64,000 nt of DNA from Piezodorus guildinii (taxonomy: Eukaryota; Arthropoda; Insecta; Hemiptera; Pentatomidae), in NCBI GenBank assembly GCA_023052935.1, contig CM041297.1:106259563-106323562 (forward strand), written 5' to 3'. Below the pieces are notes generated by a model that ran no database searches, was not told the origin of the DNA, and was given only the letters and a program-made list of their open reading frames with translations. Positions within the stretch are counted from its first letter, which is position 1. The number at the start of each line of letters is the position of its first letter. The translations under genes and the position numbers were made by a program. This document shows positions 53,691 through 64,000 of this stretch, piece after piece.

Positions 53691-53836
53691 TTTTTTTTTT
53701 TTTTTTTTTTTTTTTTATTTATTTAAAGAAATTTACAACTGTATTAAATAAATACAACAAGTAAATAGGCTTTATATATGATTAGTACACATGATAGTCC
53801 TGAGAAGAAACTACCCATTGGTAGCACTCCAATGTC

Positions 53837-56533
53837 TTATGTTAGAAGGTCTCTTGGCCATCTTCTTTTAAGGCGCCTCGGTGGGTTGTCGGGAATAGAT
53901 ATGGAGGAGAGGTCACGGATAAGCGGGTTTGAGTGGGCAGGGAGTTTGGAATGAAAAGAGGTATATCTGAAACGGGCCAAGTCTTCAACTAATGGGATAT
54001 TTAGGTCTTTATGGATGATTTTATTAGTAACGAAGTAAGGAGCATTGAGGATTTTACGAAGGATTTTGGACTGCAAGGATTGGATGCGAGAGGAATTCGA
54101 TGGTTTAGTAGACCCCCATAGCTCAATGCCATAGGTCCAAATAGGCCTGATAATTGTGATATAAATGAGTTTTTTGTAGTAAGTAGGAAGTTTTGAGCGT
54201 TTGTCAAGTAAGTGTTGTAGTAATCTGTATCTACGAGCAGTTTCCTGTCGTTTCAGTCTAGTATGAGGATTCCATGTTAGGCGTTTGTCGAGGTGGAGTC
54301 CTAAGTACCGAATCTGTTCAACAGGAGTAAGTAGGATATTGTTAAAGGATACGGTGGGGCAGGAAGTCATAGGCTTACGACGTAGAGTGAAGGTGATTTG
54401 ATGGGATTTATTAGGATTTATTTTGATTCTCCAGTTTTGACACCATTCTTCAATGGCTGATAGATGGTTCTGTAGGATTTGTGATGCAGTAACAGGATCA
54501 TTATTCACAGATAACACACATGTGTCATCGGCGTAGGAAGTAAGGATAGTGCTAGGATGGGAGGGAATATCAGCTGTATACACCGTGTAAAGGATCGGAC
54601 CCAGGATACTACCTTGCGGTACACCGGCTGATTGAGTGAATATGGATGAGTAACAAAGGTTATGGTTAACTTTGAAGGTTCTATCAGAGAGATAGGAACG
54701 AATTAATAGGAAGTACGCTGGAGAGAGGAATTGACGGAGCTTGTATAGCAGACCTGGATGCCAAACTCGATCAAAAGCCTGTTCCACGTCGAGAAAGGCT
54801 CCAGTGCAATACTTTCCGCGCTCCAATGTGGAAGATATGACATCCACCACACGGTGACACTGTTGTATAGTGGAATGGGATGTCCGAAATCCAAACTGGT
54901 GGTCAGGAATCACGTGGTTGGATTCGAGGATTGGGTATAAACGTTTGAGGAGAAGTTTTTCGAGAATTTTGCCCAGAATGGGCAAGAGGGAGATAGGACG
55001 GTAAGAGGATGGATATTCAAGAGGCTTTTTTGGTTTAGGTATCATTTTGATAATGGACAGTTTCCAGTGGTCTGGAAAATAGGTAGAACGGAGAGTAGCA
55101 TTATATATATAGGTGAGGAATAATATGGCTTTTCTGGGGAGCTGTTTTAGGATGTGGGATGTAATGAGATCATGGCCAGGAGCTTTTTTGGAAGGTAAAT
55201 TTTGAATTATGTTGATGACTTCTGATGGATGAAAGGCCTTAGGAGGAAGGGTCATTTGGAGAGGAACAGTGAGTTCTGCTTCAACACGGTCGATATGGAT
55301 TGTATTAAGGATGTCAGGGTGTGGGACAAACGTTTTGGAAAGGTGTTCTCCGAACAGCTGAGATTTTTCATCATCGGATCTTGTCCAGGATTTTGAGTCG
55401 GTGAGGAGTGGATGATTAAAGGTTTTGTATTTCAGTAGTTTTGCGGTTGTTATCCATAATGATTTGTCTGTTGTACTTAAGTTTTCTGTGAAGTTTTGAA
55501 AGTTTTGAATTTTGAGTTTTCTTATTTCTGTCTTGAGTTTGTTCGTCAGTTTATTGTAAATGGTTTTATCCGAAGGGTATCGTGTTCGATGCCACTTCGC
55601 TCTTGCTCGGCGTTTTTCAGTTAGTAATAGTCGAATATAATATGGCAGGTTGGTTTCTTGTGCCTTCCTGTTTGTATATTGTAATGTGTTGGTCTGTATG
55701 GCAGTTTCTATTGATTTGTTAAGTTCTTCAATGGCAGAGTCTATGTCTTGTTTAGTTTTTAACAAAATTTTCAAGTCCAAATTGTTCTCTAAGTCATATC
55801 GAAAATTGTCCCAGTTGACTTGTCCTTTTATCAGGGAAGGTAAAGGAGGCTTATGAATAGGATTGGAATGCAGTTGAAGCAGAACCGGGCTATGATCAGA
55901 GGAGAGGTCATCTAAGGATTTGATTGTAGATTGGGTGGAGGAGATTTGGGAAGTAATGAAAATATCAAGGATGTCAGGACGTTTTTTATGAGATGTAGGC
56001 CAGTACGTAGGGTTCTGGGGTGACAAAATGGAATAACTATTGGAGGTTGTGACTCTGGAAAGGATCCTGCCACGAGTATTGGACGTTCGGCATCCCCACC
56101 GTTGGTCTTTGGCGTTGTAATCTCCTCCAGCAATGAAGCGCGGACCAAGAGATCGGAATAAGGAATCAAGGTGGTGAATGGAGAGTGAATTACTGGGAGG
56201 GCAGTATACAGCTGAGATAGTCATATTAAAAGGGTGGGAAGATAAGGTAATAGAGGTTGATTGAATGGTGTCAGATGGAGAAGAAGGAAGCATGGAATGA
56301 GGAATGGATTTATGGATGAGGATACATGAGCCAGCGTGAGATGTGTTGTCTGGGTGATCTGATCGGTATGTGATGTAGTCACGTATGTAAAAGTGCGAGC
56401 GTGTAGTGAAATGGGTTTCAGTCACAAGTGCAATGTCTATGGTATTGTCGTGTAGGAATATGTCCAGTTCGTCACGGTGATTCAGTAAACCATTTGCATT
56501 CCACAAAAGAATGGCTAGGAAGTTTTTATTCAT
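53837..56533 (-). CDS. Element 3 ORF2: endonuclease/reverse transcriptase
   Basis: 898 residues, intact. Endonuclease: ILLWNANGLLNHRDELD, ALVTETHFT, GGDYNAKDQRWGCR, PTYWPTSHKKRPDILDIF and LSSDHSPVLL. RT: SSYRPISLLPILGKILEKLL, FGFRTSHST, FLDVEQAFDRVWH (A), AGVPQGSILGPILYTVYT (B), SYADDTCVLS (C, Asp pair at ~667) and RYLGLHLDKRLTWNPH (E). The C-terminus has RPIWTYGIELWGSTKPSN and ends RRLKRRWPRDLL. Its ATG overlaps the ORF1 TGA as ATGA, a layout that suits termination-reinitiation. Confidence 0.95.
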   Translation of the reverse strand: MNKNFLAILLWNANGLLNHRDELDIFLHDNTIDIALVTETHFTTRSHFYIRDYITYRSDHPDNTSHAGSCILIHKSIPHSMLPSSPSDTIQSTSITLSSHPFNMTISAVYCPPSNSLSIHHLDSLFRSLGPRFIAGGDYNAKDQRWGCRTSNTRGRILSRVTTSNSYSILSPQNPTYWPTSHKKRPDILDIFITSQISSTQSTIKSLDDLSSDHSPVLLQLHSNPIHKPPLPSLIKGQVNWDNFRYDLENNLDLKILLKTKQDIDSAIEELNKSIETAIQTNTLQYTNRKAQETNLPYYIRLLLTEKRRARAKWHRTRYPSDKTIYNKLTNKLKTEIRKLKIQNFQNFTENLSTTDKSLWITTAKLLKYKTFNHPLLTDSKSWTRSDDEKSQLFGEHLSKTFVPHPDILNTIHIDRVEAELTVPLQMTLPPKAFHPSEVINIIQNLPSKKAPGHDLITSHILKQLPRKAILFLTYIYNATLRSTYFPDHWKLSIIKMIPKPKKPLEYPSSYRPISLLPILGKILEKLLLKRLYPILESNHVIPDHQFGFRTSHSTIQQCHRVVDVISSTLERGKYCTGAFLDVEQAFDRVWHPGLLYKLRQFLSPAYFLLIRSYLSDRTFKVNHNLCYSSIFTQSAGVPQGSILGPILYTVYTADIPSHPSTILTSYADDTCVLSVNNDPVTASQILQNHLSAIEEWCQNWRIKINPNKSHQITFTLRRKPMTSCPTVSFNNILLTPVEQIRYLGLHLDKRLTWNPHTRLKRQETARRYRLLQHLLDKRSKLPTYYKKLIYITIIRPIWTYGIELWGSTKPSNSSRIQSLQSKILRKILNAPYFVTNKIIHKDLNIPLVEDLARFRYTSFHSKLPAHSNPLIRDLSSISIPDNPPRRLKRRWPRDLLT

Positions 56534-58259
56534 TGCGGGATATGGAAAGGAACTTCAGATAGGAGTCTGGTAAGGAGTGTGATGAGAGGTCTTATGGTAT
56601 TTTGAAGATCCAAAAGGAAGGATGACAGGATTGATGTAATGTCGGATGTATTTTGTGAAGGATACGAATAGACGGAAGCTTGGTTGACTGAAGGATTATA
56701 GTGTCTAGGTAAAGATTGGGTACTCCGTCGAGGTTGTTGAGGAGGTTCCATGTTTGACGGAGCTGTTGCTGTTGGTATTGCTTGAGGAGTAGGCTGCAAA
56801 GGAGAGGGAAGTTTAGGATTGATCTGGGGTGGTAACTTGACCCTTAAGACGGTTTTGGTAGGTAATTCGTTTTTAGGAGTATTTTGGAGGGGTTGGGACG
56901 TCTGAGGCTGTAGACGGGAAATCTGAGGTTGGTGATAGGATGGTTGAAGCTGGGGATGGTTATAGGATAGTTGAGGCTGAAGAGGATGGGCTGGTTTAGG
57001 CTGAAGAGGATGGGATGGTTTAGGCTGAACAGAATGGGCTGGTTGAGGCAGAAAATGGGTGTTAGAGGAAGCTTCTGGTTCCTGTTGATTGTCCATCTCT
57101 TTCCTGGTGACATCTGAGAACGAATTAGTCTTGATGTTGGAGGTCGTGTGACGTGTGTTTTCGTTGGAGAAAGGGTTTCCAGAGGTAGCTCGTTCATGCT
57201 TCGCTGAAGGAGCTGGGTTTTGGTATCCAACAGCGTTGGTTTGTGATTTAAATGCAGTACTTAAATGTCTTCGGCGCTGCATGGTTTTATAAACCGTACA
57301 ACCCTTATAATTAGCTGGGTGCCCTTCACCACATAGTGCACATATTGCTGGCGTATCTCTCGGCTTCTGGCACGTATTGGTCGCATGCGGTCCAGCACAT
57401 TTGACACATCTGTCTTGGTGGTGACAATAGGCTTTTGTGTGACCGAGGGTTTGGCACTTGGCGCATTGTACTATGTCCACTCTCTGCTTCGGCTCTTCGA
57501 ATCTTATGCAGGAATATACTAGTCTATTGACTCGAAATATGTCGCTATTGTTGGCTGCTGGTTCCAGGTCGACAAAAAAAAGAGGTAGTGGATATTTTGC
57601 TACAGGGTGCAGTACATTAGTGATTTGTCTAACATTGTGGCCCAGCTCTTCTAGGTCCTGCTTGATGGCTGAAGTGGAAGTAGTAGAGTGAAGTCCCCTC
57701 AGAACAACCCTGTACGACTTATCTTCCTTAAGCTGGTAGCAATGAAAGTCAAATTTTTTTCTGTCAAGTGTGTGACTAATTTTTTATAATGATCTTTGTT
57801 GGTCGTATTTATTTTTATGTCTTTTAACCGGGAAAAGCATTTGAAATTAGTTTGCCCGATTAATTGCGATATTTCATTTGCGAAGGCTACAAAGTTGGTG
57901 ACGTGAGCAACAAAGATTGGTGGTGGTTCAGGCTCTGAATGACTTGGTTTTGTGTCTTCATTTTGGATATTTGAGAGGGCTGAAAATTTATTGCTGACAG
58001 GAATTGTAGGTGTGACTTGTTCGGCTGTGGTGGTTTCATGTGATGGACCAGGTAAGTTGACAATGGATTTGCTCCGAGTGATAGTTGGTTTTTTACTGTT
58101 TTTATTTTTTTTCTTGTTAGGAGATCCACCAGATCCCTCAGGAACAATATTACGTTGACGTTTCTGAAGTGTTCTTCTTTTTAAATACTGGGAGTCAGTT
58201 TCGCTGACTTCTGAAAAAGTCGTTTCCTCTTCCGTCTCCATCCCCGAAGATTCACCCAT
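56530..58259 (-). pseudogene. Element 3 ORF1, Gag-like, one frameshift
   Basis: The ORF starts at ATG 58259 (MGESSGMETEEETTFSEV). The frame is open to the A7 run at 57760-57754, where it leaves the conserved reading. The correct reading continues one base back, uninterrupted, to TGA at 56530. This gives ~577 codons if joined. The downstream part has the PRE_C2HC-type region (VVLRGLHSTTS, then PLPLFFVDLEP) and three knuckles: CAKCQTLGHTKAYC, CVKCAGPHATNTC and CALCGEGHPANYKGC. A Pro/Gln region with HPLQPK/Q repeats follows, then an aliphatic C-terminus (ITSILSSFLLDLQNTIRPLI). Either one A was lost or the run acts as a -1 slippery site; loss is likelier. Confidence 0.85.
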
Positions 58260-58260
58260 T

Positions 58261-58282
58261 TTATAAAAAGAGAGAGAGAGAG

Positions 58283-58341
<59 letters not shown>
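58261..58341. repeat. Purine tract and (AT)n in element 3 5' UTR
   Basis: (AG)n, then an A-run, then about 20 AT units directly 5' of the ORF1 start (in sense orientation these are TA, T-run, CT). Confidence 0.9.
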
Positions 58342-58343
<2 letters not shown>

Positions 58344-58552
58344 ATATGGATTTAGTAAAATTAAAAAATAAAATAAAATTGAACTTCTTGAGTTTAAAAA
58401 TTATTTACATAAACAGATAAAGAAAATAAACAAGTCATTTTATAACAAAGGAGAAGAGAAAAAAAAATGTATGCTATATAAAAATAAATGAAATAATATA
58501 AATAAATTAATAAAAATTATTACAATTAAGAGAGAAAGGAAAAAAAAGAGAG

Positions 58553-58660
58553 AAAAAAAAAAAAAAAAAAAAGTTTAGAGCTATGGGTTACGAACTCGTG
58601 ACGATGAGGACTCAGAGCGCCGGTGGCCGTGCACAGAACAACTGAGCTATCGACAAGATG
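58553..58660 (-). ncRNA. tRNA-like Pol III module in element 3 5' UTR
   Basis: In sense orientation: A-box-like TAGCTCAGTTG (58649-58639), 41 bases, B-box-like GAGTTCGTAACC (58597-58586), a 3' TAGCTC segment, then T20 (58572-58553), which would stop Pol III. A full cloverleaf cannot be fitted, so it is tRNA-derived rather than a tRNA gene. It lies between the element 5' end and ORF1. Confidence 0.5.
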
Positions 58661-58949
58661 ATTAGAGCGCTGCTACTGCTTAATGATGGCCAGTGCCGAG
58701 CAGGAAGCGGGACAGGACCCGCCTACCACGTGGAGACCTATCTAGCTCCTAGCGTGCACTAATAATCACAGTTATTAGGTCTAATAAATGCACTCACCTA
58801 ACAAATGTAGTTCTAACGTGTTCTCAATCACAAACATTCATTGTTTATAAGCGTTGATAACAAAAACATTAGTTAATACTAAGACTATCACAGGACAAAC
58901 CGAGAGCGATATTAAGATATAACTTCAGTTGTCGCCATGACACCTCCAC

Positions 58950-58959
58950 TATATTATTC
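58950..58959. repeat. Target-site duplication of element 3 (5' side)
   Basis: TATATTATTC, as at 53681-53690. Confidence 0.75.
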
Positions 58960-60394
58960 TTAAAATCAGAAATGGATGCTCAAGTACATTCCTACATAGA
59001 AAGAAGAAGTGGCATAAGGGATTTATTAACTGTAGTTTCAAAGGGTTTCTTTTAAGACCCACGTTATACCATAATTTACTCTTTTAACCCTTCAAACGGA
59101 ATTACGAGCTCATATTTCATAGAAACAAATAAAGAATAAGTGAAGGAAAATTAAATAAAATCACCTGATTTTTTAACTCAATTTAAATTGCTCTCAGTTC
59201 ATAATTTAATGCAATAAAGAAATCATAGATTCTTCAGTTATTGAATCTTCCTACGAAACCCATCACTGATTAAACTTATCCTTCCTTACCTTTTTACTTA
59301 TAAAAGTATGACAATTTTGCCATTTTGAAAAATAAAGGTTACTTGATTATATTACTAATGTAAATAGTTTTTAAATCCACTCTCTATTTTAAAAAGCATA
59401 TAAATATAGATATTTATAATATTTCTAAAATGTTGAATTTAACCATTTCGATCCTGGAAGATCTAGAGGTAATTATAAACCCCAACACTTCACAAACTCC
59501 ATAGTGGTAATAGGAATCTAAGAAAACTTAAATATCTAATAGCCATCTCAAAAAATAAATGCCTAATAGGCACCTAAGAAAATAAATATTTAAAAGGCAT
59601 CTATGAAAATAAATATCTTAGAAAATTTAAATATCTACTGTTAATTATTAGACGTACAGATGTCTATTATCACTCATAACCTGATTCAATTGAATAATAA
59701 AATTATTTTATGATGATTATCTTCCAAATAAAGCTATTTTCATGATATTTATTAAAATAAATAGACAAAATACTTACCATATATCTCTTATTTGAAAAAA
59801 GGAAATTTGCTTTGAAAAATATTTATCTCAGGACCTGTTTGACGTAGAGACGTTTGACGTAGACGTACTCCAAACGAAGGTAATTAGTTAGTTCGATAAA
59901 TATTAGGCCGTTTTACAAAAGAAATTCTTGGATATATATTTTTTTTTAAACAATTTATTTAATCCAGTCATCGCAACGTTTCAGCCCCTTGAGCCATTCT
60001 CAAGCTTCATGCATATCCATCTTAATTATCATTTCATTTCACCGCTTTTCAGCAGCTTCGTCATAATTTTTTAAAAATATCATTTTTCAAAAAAACTCAA
60101 CAGTTTTCGGCCGTCTTATAGGTGTTCTCGTGCGCGACTGTTTTTGAAACTATTAAACTTTTTTTCTGCCTTCAAAAATAACTGAGTCATTGAATTGAAT
60201 CACTTTAAACTCAATCAAAACAGAAAAGTTAAAGGTATCGGTAGAAAAGCAACCACAAAACAATCACCTAGTAACAACAGATGTGGAAGACAACAGATGT
60301 GAACGCAAGCACCGTGGTCCTTGGATGGCCCGAACGAAACAAATGAAATATATACATGTATATATATATATATATATCCCCAATTTAAAAGAGA
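58960..60394. other. Unassigned AT-rich sequence
   Basis: No gene. Short direct repeats of GTTTGACGTAGA occur at about 59836-59866. A hammerhead-family-like block is on the minus strand at 59975-60010 (CTTGAGAATGGCTC, then GGCTGAAACGTT), and (AT)n at 60356-60376. Confidence 0.45.
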
Positions 60395-60585
60395 TCCAAG
60401 ATTCAAACCCGCAGGTGGTCCTAGATTTTTTTTAATGGGAGTAAAAAGGTGGTCCCGAGCCTGTGCAATGTCAGGTGCCCGTTAAAAATCCCTATCCTAA
60501 TTAAGCCTGGATAGGCAAAATTTAGGACTCCCACTGTAGCATCGTCCGGTAAACCACAGTAGCATAAAGTTAAATAAACAAACAA
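60395..60585 (+). mobile_element. SINE2 copy, 5'-truncated
   Basis: It starts at the B-box (GATTCAAACCCGCAGGTGG) and runs through AAAATCCCTATCCTAATTAAG to TAGGACTCCCACTGTAGCAT and TAAAGTTAAATAAACAAACA. Confidence 0.8.
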
Positions 60586-60599
60586 ACTTATAAGAGATG

Positions 60600-62400
60600 T
60601 GATTACCTGATATCTCGGTTATTATTGATGATAGAGAAACAATGTTTTTGAATCAGGAAATTATATTTGAATGAAAATCGGAAGGAAAAAAATTAGTAAA
60701 GAGGTCTAGTATAAATGCTTTTGGTTTATTATTTTCAATAATGAACATTTTTTATCGAACAAAAAACGAACGAAAACAAATCAAATCGGTTTGTGTACCT
60801 TAAATAAATAATTTGATAAAGAATTAAATTTCCTACAAAACGAAAAAAGAATTATTGAAATCGGTTCGGAAACAGCAGAGATATAGCGTTTTGAAGTTGG
60901 CAGTGGTGATAGAACATTTTAGGCCATTTTACTTAGAATTATTTATTACTTTTCATATTGGTTAACTGCCTATAAATAGCTTTATTAACAGCAATGCCCT
61001 ATATAGTTATTTGGAAATAATAAACTATTGTGTATTCACTTGCAGTGTTTTTTGGAATTGTTTATATCTAGTAAAGTAGAAGATCCATGTCATGACGACA
61101 TATTTTACAACAAAATTTTAATTTTTTCAGCTATTTCACCTTGTTCCTCATATGCAGCAATATTTAACATTCGGAAAACCCCTTACAATTACCATAGCAG
61201 TCACTAACAAGAAGCCTACGAGATAAAATACTTTTCCAACTATTGTTCTGACTAAGAAGCAAACTTAGGCACCAGGGACCGTGACTGTGGTACAGCTATA
61301 ATTTCATTAGCCAAATGGTTCCTAATTTGACAGTCATAATGAGAAATAATGAGAGGAGCGGTGGTACATTAAGGCGGTGCATGGTCAGGCCAAAGCAATG
61401 CTAACATGAACACCAACACCACTAGTAGCTTATCGCACATCCTACCGCCAGGTAAGGTTCAATATAGTCCATAATGCCATGTAATATATATGTGGTAACT
61501 GTTTTTTTGGTTTATTATTTTCAATAATGAAGCTTTGTAATCGAAAAAAAAAATTAACTCTCCCTCCCCTTAAAATCTGAGGGCTTACGTTTCAAGACGC
61601 GTAGAACCCGATTAACAAATAAATAAAAATCCGTTTGTCCGCCGTCCGCGGCATTTTTTCCGAAACTGCTTATATTACCATTTTTTTTTTAATTCACCAC
61701 AAAAATACTAGGTCAAGCAACGATGACACTAGCACCTAGACGTCGATATCAGCTGGTTATTTTTGAAATGGCGGTCAATTAAAAGTTATTTAATTCAATA
61801 AATCAATATTTTTGAAGATGGAGAAAAATGTATTAATATTTTTTAACCAAAAAAAAACGCGAACAATTATAAAAAATAGAAAAGAAAAAATATCCATAAA
61901 TACAGCCATAACTCAGTTATTTTTGAAGATACAGGAAGATATGTATTGAGTTTTAGAACCAGTAAAGCGCGATAAACAAAAAAAAAAATATGATTGTGAT
62001 ATTAAAGTCACAAATTATAAAAGATGTGATTTCACCAAAAATCTGTTATCATTGAAGATAGAGAAAAAACGAAAAGATTTTCGAGATCAAGAAACGCCAT
62101 GAACAAAGATAAAAAAAATCTTATTTGGTCAATCCACAACTTGATGCGATTCCTTGATAACTCCGTTATTATTGATGATAAAGAAAAAATGTAAGGTGTT
62201 CTGGAATCAGGAAATTTTATTTGAATTATTTGAATGAAAATTGAAAGAAAAGAAAAGGGAATAGTAACGCATTCTAGTATAAATGATTTTGGCTTATTAT
62301 TTAATATTCAAACTTTGTAATCGACAAAAAAATAAATAAATTACCCTCTCCCCTCAAAATTTGAAGGCTTACGTTTCAAGATGCGTAGAACCTTAGAGAA
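60600..62400 (-). repeat. R2-type repeat region, reverse orientation
   Basis: Diverged tandem units (ATTTTTGAAGATGGAGAAAA and ATTTTTGAAGATACAGGAAG blocks at 61806-61945) and the block CGATATCAGCTGGTTATTTT at 61743-61762 match 39830-40770 in reverse. The stretch at 60600-60770 recurs at 62150-62330 (GAATCAGGAAATT, then TAGTATAAATG), a 1.55-kb-spaced direct repeat. No gene. Confidence 0.6.
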
Positions 62401-62439
62401 AATGCGTTTCTCCTAATTAATAAATAAATAATACCAAAT

Positions 62440-63000
62440 AATTTCAGCAACTTTTTCATTAACATCGGCAAACCAGAGGAGCCATTTTATATCATGAATT
62501 TTGCCCCTTCTCACAATTATCTCAAAAACAGCTCAAACGGTTTTGATTAAAATATATAATAATGTAAAATTAAAAATACTTTAATTTTATGTAGGTTTTG
62601 AAATTATCTGAGAGAGCTTAAATCAACAATTTTAATATTTCGTCCTGTAAGTGACTTCAATTATGTTGATTTGAAATAATTAACAATTTTATCTTGTTAG
62701 CATTGATAAAAAATTGCTGAATATAAAATATGAATGAATCTGATTGCCAAAGAAAACAGCAAAAATATTTTTCTTGGTTAATTTTTTTTTTCCGCATGAA
62801 AAAAAAACATAATGTATATATTAAAAATAATCTATTATACCTCGTTGGAAATCTAAAGAATTTAGAAATCAAAAAAGAAAAGATTTTACATTCAAAGTTT
62901 TAGAAGGTTATGAAGAATACAGTGACAAAAGGAGCATTAACTTAAGTGATTGTTGCACTAAAATAAAGTTTTCCATCGAAACAATGAAAGTATTCTTTAA
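62440..63000 (+). repeat. Dispersed repeat R1, decayed partial copy
   Basis: Blocks CAACTTTTTCATTAACATCG, CAGAGGAGCCATTTTATATC and TTTTGATTAAAATATA match the R1 middle and right parts. The 71-codon minus frame is not a gene. Confidence 0.6.
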
Positions 63001-63179
63001 ACTTATTATTTTTTTTTTTTATTCACGTATTATTTTGACTTTTAACCCAATAACAAAAGAAATAAACTTTAATTTAATAAGTGAATATTGTCTATCGCCC
63101 CTAACATTTTTTTTTTTACAAGGGAACACTATTTCAGAATTATGTTTATGATTATTCATCATACTTAAAAACAATTAAA

Positions 63180-63223
<44 letters not shown>

Positions 63224-64000
63224 ATGTTACTACACGTATTAAGGAAACATCATTTTTTTTTTTTTTTTCCAGTCGATTAATTGAAATTTACACTTTCACT
63301 TTATTACAGTGGGAGTCCTAATGTTTTCTTTCCAGGTTCTGCCATCTACGTTCCCTCCGAAGGACAGTGTATCAAAGGATTTTTAAAGAAAAAAAATGTT
63401 AATTTCTTTATATGAAGTTATGAAATTAATTTTATAAGTATGGCATACGTGAAGTAAAATTTAAACAGCTTTGTTGAGTGAAAGTGTCAGGTCAATGAAC
63501 TGTTTGAAACAAGGATATATCCTATATTGTTCAACGATAAATTTCTAGAGTTACCAGATCGAGCTAATCTCATATAAAAACTTCTTAAGAATAGAGTTAG
63601 TTTCTTCTGATCCATGCCAAAGAACCCAAGTTGTGTAATCCCATAAGACAAAGTTTCTTGCCAATTTATGGTGAAGTTTATATTATATAACTATTTAACT
63701 TGGATATCTTCGTCTTTTGACTTATTTGTTGAGTAAATATAAGTTTAGACTTAAACATAAAGCTGTATTCATGACTAACAATATTGGTAGGTAATAAATA
63801 TTTTCGAGTTTTGTAGCGGTGAGAGTTTCAGCACCCAAGAAGAGTACGAATCACCTTTTTTTTAATTGTTTTATAAACAATCCTTTAGTAAATGTAACTC
63901 CCTTTTTCTAATTTTCGTCTTAGAATCCGGTAAAAACTAAATTCGGTAAATACTTGTGAATGAGATAAAAATATTCAAAAAATACCGCAAGAAAAATATT
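63001..64000. other. Unassigned AT-rich sequence
   Basis: Holds an A-run at 63186-63219 and a short SINE2 3' remnant (ACAGTGGGAGTCCTAATG, minus strand, about 63307-63324). No exon is recognised up to the window end. Confidence 0.5.

Larger units (their letters stand above)
53691..58949 (-). mobile_element. Element 3: full-length Jockey-clade LINE
   Basis: A 5.3-kb element bounded by a 10-base duplication (low-complexity, so slightly less certain). In sense order: 690-base 5' UTR starting GTGGAGGTGTCATGGCGAC with a tRNA-like module and microsatellites, ORF1 (58259-56530, one frameshift), ORF2 (56533-53837, intact), 3' UTR and poly(A). Family fragments lie at 435, 20740 and 46641. The ORF1 break makes this copy probably non-autonomous, unless the slippery site is used. 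Confidence 0.88.

Overview
The window is AT-rich animal DNA, most likely from an insect and possibly a hemipteran. This rests on introns with GT/AG borders, Jockey-clade non-LTR retrotransposons, mariner remnants, tRNA-derived SINEs and long (AT)n and (A)n/(T)n runs. There are no operons, Shine-Dalgarno sites or CRISPR arrays. The species cannot be fixed from sequence alone.

Only one convincing host gene was found. It lies on the minus strand from 27,429 down to 9,453, in four coding exons (27290-27428, 25763-25924, 19491-19569, 9453-9558). The exons join in phase to a 161-residue protein with a signal peptide, one hydrophobic segment and a Tyr/Gly/Asn-rich linker before a dibasic site. No single open reading frame shows it whole. 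Its introns hold two complete retrotransposons and several fragments.

Most other recognisable sequence is transposon-derived. Three complete Jockey-type elements from three different families are present: element 1 (12281-16693, +), element 2 (21003-25573, -) and element 3 (53691-58949, -). Each has target-site duplications, a zinc-knuckle ORF1 and an endonuclease/reverse-transcriptase ORF2. Each couples the two ORFs differently: an 11-base overlap, an in-frame TAA directly followed by ATG, and an ATGA overlap. Elements 1 and 2 have both ORFs intact. Element 3 has one frameshift in ORF1 and a tRNA-like A-box/B-box module followed by T20 in its 5' UTR.

Truncated relatives lie at 0.4, 2.9, 4.9, 7.6, 19.0, 20.7, 28.1 and 46.6 kb. 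Other LINE lineages leave fragments at 1.2 kb (I/R1-like), 42.9 kb (GLRQGD-type RT) and 44.5 kb (CR1/Daphne-like). Three tRNA-related SINE families occur. SINE1 is odd because it carries a poly(T) 3' tail, and one copy is fused directly to a truncated LINE.

The right half (28-64 kb) shows no host exon I can defend. It holds an unrecognised ~0.9-kb dispersed repeat (R1, at least seven copies), a second repeat with a 122-base tandem array (R2), inverted units carrying opposed hammerhead-ribozyme-like motifs (33.4-35.2 kb), a better-formed hammerhead motif at 51.67 kb, two half mariners, and a recent 179-base direct duplication.
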